Below are positions 34,268 to 45,630 of a stretch of DNA of 64,000 nt, piece after piece. The DNA is from Symbiodinium natans (taxonomy: Eukaryota; Sar; Dinophyceae; Suessiales; Symbiodiniaceae). The stretch spans positions 1 through 64,000 of the forward strand of contig CAJNDS010002629.1 in assembly GCA_905221605.1 (NCBI GenBank). Direction: 5' to 3'. The notes under the pieces were generated by a model, which was not told where the DNA came from, did not search any database, and worked only from the letters and a program-made list of their open reading frames with translations. Position numbers and translations under genes: made by a program. Each line of letters opens with the position of its first letter. The first letter of the stretch is position 1.

Positions 34268-35397
34268 GGTAAAGATGCAGAACAGAATCTGGCGGGCAAA
34301 GAAACACTATGAATAAACTATGGCATGACTGTTTTCAGGTGCCACTCCCAGGGGCGACTTTGTACTGATGGAGTTACAGAGTTTACATTACTTGTGCATG
34401 TGTCACATCATGCACACCATCGTTCTCTGCAGCCTCTGAAAGTAACGGTTTGCTCTGAGTTTGCTGTGTGGTCGACCGCCCTCGGGTTTTTGTCCAGGCT
34501 CCCTGCAGTGTCACCCGTCACAGCTGGTCTTTCGCACCCTGGATGCAACTGGATCTTGCTGACGCACGACAGGTGTGCTGAAGACGCCCAGGACGTTCTA
34601 GCAGCATGAAGCTTCAGCATAGGGCGCTGCATCTCAATTCGGTGCACGCAGCATGGGGTTTGGGTGCGAAGCTGCCCTTGTCTCTGCCTTTCTCCCCCTT
34701 CAAGGAAAGCACACCATGGAGCTGCTGCAAGAAGACCAGGACCCATCCCATATTTCATGATGGCTTCGTCCATCTTCGTCCTCATTTCTCCGGAGCTCTA
34801 TTGTGTGGGGAAGTGTGGGGAACTGTGGATGGGTCTCGTAAGTCTGATAGGTCTTGTGTCTTGGAACCGCACATACACCGCTCGTATGAGTGCAAGCTTC
34901 ATTTCCCATGCGAGGAGCTCTGGCTGTTGGAGCCTGATCGACTCCGGAGCGGAGCCCGCCAGATACTTTGCCGTGTGGTCGTGAAGGAGCGGAGAGGACA
35001 GCTAACAACCGCGAGCAGTGTTAGCCAGAAGGACATCCACCCGGGTACATAGGGGCTTTCTCTGGCTTGCTATGCTCGCGGGAGGGACGGAGAGGGAGAG
35101 AGAGAGAGGGCGAGCTCCAGAGCTAGAGCGAGAGCGCGAGAGTATACTTGAATGCAGCATCTTCACGGCAGACCTGAACGATGCCCAAGCCCTCAAACCC
35201 CTGCAGCCTAACAAAGGAGCCTGAGCTGCTGGCCAGCTGCGCTGTCCTGGAATTGGATGCAGGCAGATGGGAGTCCCATCGTAGGACGCTTTTGCCCATT
35301 CTTGCCCTATGCCCAGCCCATGCCCCCATAGTGAGAATACTGCTGAATGCAACGCTACACCATTAAAAAAAACAAAAACTCGCCCCAAAATTGGAAG

Positions 35398-35495
35398 CTA
35401 CGAAGCGACTCGAAACTATCAGAACCCCACCGACACCAGGGGCTGGGATGGTTGGATTGACCGCGGCGTGCCACTGCCGAACTATGACCCTTACG
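35398..35495 (+). CDS. Candidate exon, unknown protein
   Basis: Opens after GGAAG, ends before a GC donor, and reads YEATRNYQNPTDTRGWDGW continuing IDRGVPLPNYDPY. The Trp/Asp/Asn/Pro-rich peptide is unlike random translation of this region. Family not recognised. Confidence 0.45.
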
Positions 35496-37523
35496 GCTGC
35501 AGATGACACCTGGCCATACGTGTACATTCATCTGATATTTTCAAGCGTCGCGCTTACATCCTCAGTTTACATGTCCAAGTTTACATGTCCACCCGCTTTG
35601 TGAGGATGTGGTTGCCAGACAGAGTGCTGTAACTACAGTGCCTCTTTGTATGCGGAACTGCATAGAAAAATAGGTCCACTGACTTCCAGACTTAAGGACC
35701 TGGGGTGCCGCTTGCTTCACCTGAACGCACGCAGCGTCAGCAGTGCGGTGGCCACCAGCATGGGAGGGGCCAAAAGGTACCAGGCCTGGGTGTGAGAGAG
35801 TTTTTTCTGTGTTTTATGTATTTTTACGTACAACCTCAAAGCCATTCTTGCAATCAGGAGAAGCCGGTTGGACCCAAACCCTCAGCAGTGATTTTGGAAA
35901 GTTGTCAGAGGTTTCCATTGGCCTCCCTGTTTCCCCTCCTGGTTTGCTGTTCATTCTGGAGGTGTTGCATGGAGGACACAGGTCGGGCCATCACACGCAG
36001 CGTTTGCAAGCACAGGATACGGGCTCTCCAAACTTTCCGATCCTGAGTTTGCCTTACCCACTCACACGCTTGTGGAGTGGGGTATTTTCCACCAACATGG
36101 CTCTGATGTGGGGGGAGCGAGGGGGGGTGGGGTAGGCGAGGGGGGGGGGGGGGGACTGAAATTGCTTGAGTTCGCATGCATCAGGCGGCGTGGGTCGATG
36201 GCGCCACCGGACGCCAGGTTCCCATCTATGCCCTTTGACGCAGAACTCGCAGGGTTACGAAGGGTTGTAAGCCGGGCCGGTCGAAACCCAATTTTCTCAG
36301 CGTTTGTGATTCGGGACATTGTTTGCAATATTTTGCAAAGCTTATATATAAGGCGTTGGTGATTGCGAACTGAAGTTCTCTGGACTTGGACCAACATAGT
36401 CTGCTTTGGGCAAAGAACTATGTCCTGTTAAGTTTTGGCTGGCTTTTCCTATGCATTCTATGCAAAGGCTTGCAGAGTTTGCCTAGGCCTCTGCCCAGGT
36501 CTATGCCTTGCTACCCTCACGAGCGGGAGCTCAGGAACTTGCACGGCAATGGCAGTGGGACCTTTAGCCAAACTCAAACTCGGGGGTGGGCAGGCTAAGG
36601 CGCAATCATCCATCTGCAAACCACCTTCAAAGCAGCATCGCACTCTCCCTGCGACCGACTATCAGTCTTTCACTGTTTCTGTGGGGAACACTACGTGACT
36701 TAGGCGACCAGACAGTCAAATGGCATGGTGCCTCCCGGAATGGCTCCCGATCTCCCAGCCTAAAGCACGATGCAATTTCGGCATTTCTGGTACGCGATCT
36801 TGTGCCTGTTCCACCAAAGCGAACGCATTTCTAGCTCTCTTAAGGATAGCGGTACAGCGATGCGAAGTATGCGCCCTTCATTGGCATCGCCACAATTCAA
36901 TGCGGCTTGGACAATGTGACAATGTGCTTGCTTGCTGCTGCGATGACAACTGTGTCCGAGAACAAGCTGTCTGAAACGGTGCATACATTGTCATACATTC
37001 AATTGGAATTGACACACAGGGCAAAAGTGCCCGGCTATACCGGATGTACGAGTTGCTACAGTAGATTTTGTGACACACCATCTTGGGGTTGGCAGCAGGT
37101 CCTGCATCCAAGAGCTTCCCCGCTTGAACTAATCTTTCCAAGCTGCAAAAGATGCAGGTGATACTGCACGCTGGTCGGTTGGCTGCTCAGGCGTGGAACG
37201 TTATGTTGCTGGCCATGACGTCGATGTTTGTCTGTCCCCCTCTCTCTCTCTGTCACGCCAAAGTGTACAAATCTGTCGTTGGGGGTTTTAACAGACTAGA
37301 AGCATAGCATTTGGGATGACTTGCCACTACGCTTCCGAGCTTCGACTGGAAGGTTCCATGTCGGGATAGGGCTCCCTGTGCATGCCTTCCCAAGCGGCGC
37401 GTTCCCAGCCCCAGCGCACAAGATCTCTGCAACCCACAGACACGGACATTCCTGGGATGAAATCACCAAAGTTCCATCTCCAAGCTTAAAGCTCAAACTG
37501 ACTGCTCCAGCAACCTGTGGCAG

Positions 37524-37601
37524 GAGCAGCTTGAGCTGTGCACCGAGCTGCTGGCGTCAGGAGGGTGCCTTCTGACGGCCCCTGAGCTCCGAACTTTTTC
37601 T
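37524..37601 (+). CDS. Candidate exon, unknown protein
   Basis: Opens after GGCAG and ends before a GA donor. It reads EQLELCTELLASGGCLL and TAPELRTFS, an amphipathic helix followed by a loop. Family not recognised. Confidence 0.4.
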
Positions 37602-37859
37602 GAGTCATGTGGTAAAATTTGAAGCTTAGTCCTTGCTGCGGCCGCCAGATACCGCCAGTCCACCGATCTTCCTCCCTTGAAGCCTTGCAAACGCAAGTTC
37701 AACCTTCATAGCGCTCTTGTAAGGTTGCTCAAGGGCTGGGAGGGACAGCGGTGATGGCACCAAGCACTGGCTCGTGCTCGGATGCGTTGAGATCGCGCCC
37801 GTGTAAACTGTGCATAAGCACACCGATCCCCGCCCCAAATAGGCAACACATGTAAACAG

Positions 37860-37931
37860 CAGCTACGACAAGTCTTTCTTCATCCACCACCTCGGCAACA
37901 TCGGCTTCGGTACCCCGATGGCCCTCAACAG
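37860..37931 (+). CDS. Candidate exon, unknown protein
   Basis: Between AACAG and GTTGCC, reading SYDKSFFIHHLGNIGFGTPM followed by ALN. Both borders fit AG...GT. A second coherent frame (PDGPQQVANIVDATDLAEL) overlaps its end, so the frame choice is not certain. Confidence 0.38.
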
Positions 37932-39461
37932 GTTGCCAACATCGTCGATGCTACGGATCTGGCGGAGCTCGTGCACACTTCGAGACAGGCAGCCGAAAAA
38001 GCTTCTTCTGTTGCTCAACACTGACTGCCTTAGCTAATCTGTCCGAATGGCGAGTCTGCAAGCTTATGGCACCGAAAGCTCAGCACACCACCCTGAGCCC
38101 TCTATTGCGACAACCATTGCTGAAACTGGCTTGATCAGCCAATCCCGCTTCAGGGTTCTGTGCTTCATGTTCAGGGGCTGGCTTCGGACGCTTTGTTGTT
38201 TGAAACCACGGGCTTGGAGTGCCGGAAATTTCCGTTGCCCGCGGAGGCGAAAGTCTTCCATGTCGAAAGAGACGAGGCCCTGGGTCCGCAATCTATGCGC
38301 GCTCAATGTTCGCGTTCCCGAAAGCCAGGTGTTGCGCTTAAGGGACCTTCAGCCCAAAACCCCGCTGCTGCGAGACCACGACAGACTAACATTCATGTAT
38401 GGGGCCATGCCAGTCTGAGTATGCTGACTTCAGGCTGTGGAGGGTGCATTTGTTCCCTTTTTGGGGGTGCCCGGGGGGGGCGGGGCCTGGTCCCTTGGTC
38501 CTCCTGCTCCGTCCATCTATACACTCGCGTCGAGTTATCGGCACGCGTTTGTACCACTGAAAACTTAGGAGGCAATGAATGAAACAGCACCTTTTCCTTC
38601 TCACGTTGGGCAGGTGATGTATCCATGATATCCCCCATTTCCTGTCTTTTGAGGCACAATGATTGTCTTCGAGCGTGTTGTTGCGCTCCTCGCTTGGGCT
38701 GTTAATGCGTCCCATCACAGTCTGACTGAGGTGCAGGTTTGCTCCCCCCCCCCCCACGCACAATCACCATGGTGCAGCCCTTGCCGTTCCCAACTCACAC
38801 AGGTGTCCCATGTCCGGTTCATAGGTGTGGAAACGCAAGGGTGTGCAGCGGTTCCTTGTTTGGTTTGGTTACTGGGGAGTTTGAAGGGGCTTAAGGCTTA
38901 AGGATGGAGAGGCTTGCGTTGGAGGGATCAGGAGGGGATCATTCATCCCAGCCCTCCAACCCTAAGGCCTGCCCAACTCTGCCAAAAACTAGGGCCCTCC
39001 AAAAAATATCTAAAGGGCGGCAGCCGAAGGTTAGAGGGGCCTTCGGGTTGGAGCTTAGGGTTAGAGCAGTCCTTGGGTTGGAGGACGGGCGTTTGGGGTG
39101 TTAGGGTGGACGGGGGGGGGCCTTCTGGCCCGTGCAGCCCTCCAGACCAACTTGAGGATTGTCTTCCAGATGTTATAGCAACCGAGGGAGTATGCGGGAT
39201 CTGTTTCATGTGTTTAAATATCGGGGAGTTGTAAAAGCGTCACCGTGCTGTCATAGGATTGTGAAGATCTTTCGTGAGGTATTCCGCAGCGACAGCGAGG
39301 GCTATTTCCGGTTGCTGCAGCTGAGAAAGCGCCACTGAACGGAGGCGCTGTCAGGCATTCAAGTATTATGCACCTGAATGGAATGAAGGTTGCCATGCAA
39401 TGGGAACGATCAAGATTCAGGCAGATTTTTTCATCAGCTTCACTTCCCGACTCTTCTCACA

Positions 39462-39568
39462 ATGTCAGAGCAAGAAATGCCAACAGCTCAGGCGCTGAAT
39501 GCAAACGCACTGACACGTGATAGCATGGATCTGATGACCCAGAGCACGCCCACACGGACGTCTGAACA
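39462..39568 (+). CDS. Candidate first exon, unknown protein
   Basis: ATG at 39462 starts MSEQEMPTAQALNANALTRD and continues polar and Met/Thr-rich until a GT at 39569. It has the composition of a disordered N-terminus. No family and no downstream exon identified. Confidence 0.3.
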
Positions 39569-40845
39569 GTTTTCACAACATCACTGCCTGGTGGTCGTAG
39601 TTAGATTTCGAGAGCTCAACGTGGCTCGTGCCAAGGCCTCCATCCAGCATTGATCTTCCTAACCCTCAAGTTCCATGCCTGTTTCAAGATTTGCCTTTAG
39701 GGAACATGCAAGCTATGCAAGGTTTGCATGGTTTTTGCATGAAAACAGCCTCCTGCATGGCTTCCCAGAGCTTCTCAGGATACTTCGATCCCAAGCATAG
39801 CCATGTCAGCGAGTGCCATCAGGGTTGGCCCCTCAAAACGGATTGGCAAACAAAAGCAGGCATTTGGAACTTGAGGGTCCAGGCTCCGCAAATGAGGTGG
39901 ACCTGATTTCGTTTAGCCTTCGTTTCGGCATGTTTCGGGGCAGGATCCCTCATACACAAAGACTGCGGATTCTGTGAAGGACTAGGACAACCCTAGTGGA
40001 TGCTTGAGATGTTGGGTGATGTTGGGGATCCGGGCCAATGCTTGCCCAAGGCTGCTGTTTCGAGGGACATTAGACGTATTCAAGGTAGGTGCTGCAAAGC
40101 GCGTGTATGCGCAATGGCGCGAAGTGCAAAAGAAGCCACTTTGCAGCAACTAGTACTATAAGGCAACACCTGAAAATAAGGACGAATTTCAAAGGGCACC
40201 TTGTCCAATGCCTGAAATTCTTGAAGTATATTTCTTAGGCCACCGACGCCAGACAGTTGTGAAAGTTGTGTCTAAGCTGTTACGTGGCGCCTGTTGCCCG
40301 CAGCCGGTCAGGCTCCATCCAACAGTGGACCGCGCTTGGTAACCGAGTGCGGCTGGATTTTTTTCATAAGTTACTGGTAGTTTAGTTTCAGGGTCATCTG
40401 AGCTGATCGGTAAACGACTTAGGTGACTTAGGCCTTTATCGGCTATTTTGAGCAACAACATCGGTCATGTGTGCTTCTGCGCACCTCCGCCTGGGTAACA
40501 ACTCTGCAACATGGAACTTCAAAAGGAACTGCCTCTACTATTTAGGTCCGGTGGCGACGTAGAGACACGTTTGCCTGCCTTATCATCGTATCGCCTTCAC
40601 ATGGTGAGGTCGAAGCCTAGCGCCTTGAATTCTGCGGCCGCGATAATGAGCCATGCCTGTTTTCTGTCCTCGTGGCTCCCTGCGGGCTGTATAAGAGTCT
40701 GACATGTGCAGCTTCCTTTTGGCCAATTGGGTGCTGGCTGTCCCTCGACATGCTTCAGGCAGCGCCGCTTGGGGTGTTTTTGACGGGTGAGGTGTATGTG
40801 GGGTTTAGGCAGTTTAGGCTTGGGTTGAGCAAGTTTTTCACAAGC

Positions 40846-41135
40846 GAGCATGAGGAGCATAATCCCTCGCACTCAATCTGCCTCGCGCATCATCATCAGC
40901 CCCCGCCCCGACAGCACCCAGGCATTGGTATCAACATTCAGAATCAGCTGCTATTGTTCTGCTTCTGCCCGGAATGAGCATCAGATTGCACCCTCTACCC
41001 GACGGCACCCAGAAGCAGGCATGGTGAGCACCACCTGCCAATCTACTTATGCCCGGCAGCGCCAAAAAAACGAGCATCATGAGCATCACCTGCCAGTGTC
41101 CGGCAGTGTCCACAAACGAGCATCATCGGCCATTA
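40846..41135. repeat. Inverted relatives of the 10.75-kb repeat
   Basis: Repeated phrases of the type GGCAGCGCC...CGAGCATCATGAGCATCA, the reverse complement of the motif in the Hsp110 intron at 10.75-10.93 kb. About four degenerate units with spacing of 60-90 bp. Confidence 0.55.
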
Positions 41136-41407
41136 TTCTTACGGATGAAGCCAAGGCTATGCAGGGAAGTTGGGCGAGCCCTGAAATGTGGGGAGACCTG
41201 CGTGTGTCTGCCGGCTCGTTCTCAGATTTGATGAGACAGACCCGTCGGTTGAGTTGCAGACGGGTTAGGATCAGGAGTTTCCATCTGTTCGAGGACCTGC
41301 CTGCAAATCTCCTTGTCCCATAATTTGTATAACTGTACAGATTTTAATATTCGCCTCGAATTGATTTTATCTGTTCCCCACATCTTTGTGTGGGGTTCTT
41401 ACTTTTG

Positions 41408-41508
41408 GGGCTGTCCCGCGCTCCTTCCTTCCTCCTCCTTCCTTCCTTCCTCCCTCCTTCCTTCCTTCCTTCCTCGTTCCTTCCTTCCTTCTTCCTCTTT
41501 CACCACAT
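41408..41508. repeat. CTTCC pyrimidine tract
   Basis: About 100 bp of (CTTCC/TTCC)n, an almost pure pyrimidine strand. It marks the left edge of the 3.8-kb simple-repeat block. Confidence 0.9.
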
Positions 41509-41744
41509 CACGCACCGCCTGACTCACCAAACAACATCACGCACCATCATCACATCCACGCACCACATCACGCACCACATCATGCACCACACGCACCACA
41601 TCACGCACCACATCACGCACCACAGCACGCACCACATCACGCACCATGACAGGCGCGACATCTACGCACCAGATCACGCACACCACATCACGCGCCACAT
41701 CACGCACCACAGCACGCACTACATCACGCACCATGACAGGCGCA
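41509..41744. repeat. CACCACATCACG minisatellite
   Basis: Degenerate 10-12-bp units (CACATCACGCAC and variants such as CATGACAGGCGC) in tandem. Open frames in it are repeat artefacts. Confidence 0.9.
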
Positions 41745-42455
41745 GGGCTCGCGAAACGCAGGTGTCGTTTGTTCTGGCAGGCGCGGTATTTAGGGGCCCT
41801 GGACCCTTGCCGCGCGCGCGCTCGGGGGCTCGCCAAACGCTGGCAGGCGCGACACAGGCGTCGTTTGTGCTGGCAGGCGCGGTACTCAGGGGCCCTGGAC
41901 CCTTGCCGCGCGCGCTGGCAGGTGCGACACAAGCGTCGTTTGTGCTGGCAGGCGCGGTACTTAGGGGCCCTGGACCCTTGCCGCGCGCGCTCGGGGGCTC
42001 GCCAAACGCTGGCAGGCGCGACACAGGCGTCGTTTGTGCTGTCAGGCGCGGTACTTAGGGGCCCTGGACCCTTGCCGCGCGCGCTCGGGGGCTCGCCAAA
42101 CGCTGGCAGGCGCGACACAGGCGTCGTTTGTGCTGGCAGGCGCGGTACTCAGGGGCCCTGGACCCTTGCCGCGCGCGCGCTCGGGGGCTCGCGAAACGCA
42201 GGTGTCGTTTGTGCTGGCAGGCGCGGTATTCAGGGGCCCTGGACCCTTGCCGCGCGCGCGCTCGGGGGCTCGCGAAACGCTGGCAGGCACGACACAGGTG
42301 TTGTTTGTGCTGGCAGGCGCGGTGCTTAGGGGCCCTGGACCCTTGCCGCGCGCGCGCTCGGGGGCTTGCCAAACGCTGGCAGGCGCGACGCAGGTGTCGT
42401 TTGTGCTGGCAGGCGCGGTACTTAGGGGCCCTGGACCGGTGCCGCGCGCTCGCTC
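41745..42455. repeat. GC-rich 70-100-bp minisatellite, eight copies
   Basis: Eight copies of a unit containing GGGGCCCTGGACCCTTGCCG, then CGCGCGC, GGGGGCTCGC(C/G)AAACG and GCTGGCAGGCGCGG. Spacing varies (about 71-99 bp) because the middle part (GCTGGCAGGCGCGACACAGG) is missing in some copies. Frames on both strands stay open but reflect GC richness only. Confidence 0.93.
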
Positions 42456-42908
42456 GGGCACACACACACACACACAGACACACACGCCCACACACCCACA
42501 CCCGCACCCACCCACCCACCCACACACACACACCCACACCCACACCCACACCCACACCCACACCCACACCCACACACCCACACCCACACCCACACCCACA
42601 CCCACACCCACACCCACACCCACACCCGCACGCGCACGCGCACGCGCACGCGCACGCGCACGCGCACGCGCACGCGCACGCACACGCACACGCACACGCA
42701 CACGCGCACGCACCGCACGGCGCACGCAACACACGCACACCCGCGCACGCACACGCACACCGCGCAAATACACACACGACACACTCGCATCAAACGCACA
42801 ACCGCTAATGCACATAACCAAATGACTACGCAGAAACCGACACTCACACACACCACACACACCACCCTACACACACACACACACACACACCACACACACA
42901 CACACACA

Positions 42909-42970
<62 letters not shown>

Positions 42971-43200
42971 CACACACACCACCGCACACGCCTCGCACAC
43001 ACACACACACGACACAACACCAACACACGACATGGAACACTCACAACACACCACACACACACCAAACAACAGACACACACCACACACACACCCCACACAC
43101 ACTCACACACACACGCACATACGGGCAGTACACACGCACACGCACACACCACTCACACTGCACACGCACAACGCACACTCACCTCAATCCACGCACACGC
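42456..43200. repeat. CA / CCCACA / CGCACA microsatellite block
   Basis: Sub-blocks of (CA)n, (CCCACA)n around 42500-42625 and (CGCACG)n around 42626-42720, then long (CA)n. The + strand is nearly free of G and T apart from CG steps. Confidence 0.95.
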
Positions 43201-43389
43201 ACACGCACACGCACCTCACGCACGCGCATCGCAAAACCGCGCACGCGCTGCCAAAACCGCTCACGCGCAACAGGCTCATCAACCTCGCACGACAACGCAA
43301 CGGCGGCGCACTCCACCAACTCGCACACAATCGCAATCGCACACTCGCACCACGCCACGCTACGCGCAACTAGCGCACGGACAACCTTC

Positions 43390-43541
43390 GCACTCTCACT
43401 TCCCACCGCCCCACTCCCACGCCCACATCACGCCCACGCCCACGCCCACTCCCACCCCACATTCACTCCCACCCCACTTCCACGTCCACCACGACCCACC
43501 ACACACACACACACACACACATACACACACACACCACACCA

Positions 43542-43609
<68 letters not shown>

Positions 43610-43706
43610 CACACCACACCACACACACACCACACACCACACACACACACACACACACCCACCACGCCCACACACACACCCGACCCACACCCCCACACCC
43701 CACACA

Positions 43707-43756
<50 letters not shown>

Positions 43757-43870
43757 ACACACACCCCACCCACCCACCCACCCACCCACCCACCCCATCC
43801 CACCCACCCCCCCCACCACCCACCCACCCACCCACCCCCCCCACCCCACCCCTCACAGCCGACACACACA
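43390..43870. repeat. CA and CCCACCCA block
   Basis: (CA)n interrupted by CCACACC, ending in (CCCA)n at about 43762-43850. The minus strand is (GGGT)n, the classical form of a G-quadruplex-forming run. Confidence 0.95.
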
Positions 43871-43879
43871 CCTCACTTC

Positions 43880-44992
43880 ACGCAACGCACGCACACGCAC
43901 GCCCAACCGCACGCAGTAGTTACCTCACCGCACTCAACCACCTCACGCACCGCCGCACCGCCACGCAACCGCACCTCCCTCACACCGCACTCACCTGCAC
44001 CTCAACCACTCAACGGCAACGCACCACGCAACGCCCACTGCAACGCCGCACTCCCACGGCACGCACTCCACATTCAACTCGCGCGGCACGCACTCACGTC
44101 ACGCACGCACGCACTGCACGCACTGCACGCAACTTGCAACGCACGTCACGCACCCTTCACGCAAAAGGCACGGCACGGCACGCACGGCACTCACGGCACG
44201 CACGCACCGCTGCACTCTCACGCACGCTGGCAACGCTCGGCACCGCGACGCGCGGCACCGCGGCACGCGATGCACGCACGGCTACACGCACGCACTCACG
44301 GCAACGCACTCACTGCACGCACGTCACTCACGCACGCACGTCACTCACTGTCACTCACGCGCGGCACGCAACGCACGGAACGCACGTCACTCACGGCACG
44401 CACGCACTCACGCGCACTCATCACGCGCGTACGCTCGTCACCGCTGCACGCACGGCAACCCCTGCACGCTTCGCACGCATGCGGCACGCAGCGGCACGCT
44501 CGCACGCCCGTCACGCACGGCACGCACGGCACCCACGGCACGCACGGCAACGCAAACGGGCAACGCAACCGGCACGCACGGCACGCACGGCAACGCACGG
44601 CCCACGCAACTGCACGCACGCACGGCCACGCACGTCACGCACGGCACTCACGCACCGCACGCAATACCGGCACGCGCGCACGCGCGGCACGCCACGTGAC
44701 ACGCCGGCACACACCGGCCCACACGCGCGGCAAACGACACGCACACACACACCACACACGCACGGCACGCCACGCCCACACGCACGCACAACGCACCCAC
44801 TACGACACACACACACGCACCCGCACCACTGCACGCACCACACACGCACGCACACCACCCACACACACATACACCACAAGAACCACAACACAACACACCA
44901 CAAACACACACACACACACACACACAAACTCAACACACACACACACCCCCACACACACACACACACCCACACACGCACACGCACACACACAC

Positions 44993-45023
<31 letters not shown>

Positions 45024-45210
45024 ACAGACACACACACACACACAGACACACACACACACACAGACACACACACACACACACACACACAGAGAGACACAGA
45101 CACAGACAGAGACACAGACACAGACACAGACACAGACACAGACACAGACACACACACACACACACACAGAGACACACACACACACACACACATTCACACT
45201 CACCCACGCA
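43880..45210. repeat. CGCACGGCA-type and CAGACA-type repeats
   Basis: 43880-44740 is a degenerate GCACGCACGGCA repeat; 44740-45210 is CA-rich with (CAGACA)n at 45020-45150. Long Arg/His/Thr frames here are artefacts. Confidence 0.9.
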
Positions 45211-45630
45211 CTCACTCGCGCACCTCTTTACTCGTTCTCAATAGATAAATTTGCATGTGGGGTGATCCGGTCCTTTAATTTGTATTTTGAATCGTAGTTC
45301 GGTAACTTGAATCTCTCCGTTTAGAACGTTCATCAACTCTTCGCTCTCTGTAGAATTGAACAACCACGTGCTCTTGTTTGAGAAAGAAACGCGCGTTGGC
45401 TTCGGTCCAAAACTATGCCGTGATAGAGGTTCACAATCAGTGAACGGTTGTACGTTAGTCGGGCTACGCTTGTATGCTTTTTTGAGTGAAGGTACCTGGT
45501 GCTAGTGGCACGTTCCCTGCCATAGATTCAGTTGGCTAGGCGCGTGGCAACATCCCTCAAGCTGAGGCCCAAACCGTCCAATTCAAACACCATCGCCCTT
45601 GAACTGCAATCCGCTGTTGATCGCATCGAG
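45211..45630. other. Flank upstream of the synthetase-like exons
   Basis: Unique sequence between the repeat block and the first recognised exon. The exon with the amidotransferase N-terminal Cys (Met-Cys-Gly) should lie here or upstream but was not found. Confidence 0.4.

Noticed and set aside
41390-45297. Very long open frames (up to 387 codons) on both strands
   Set aside because: Stop-free because the tracts consist of CA, CG and CCCA repeats; composition is His/Thr/Arg or Val/Cys only.
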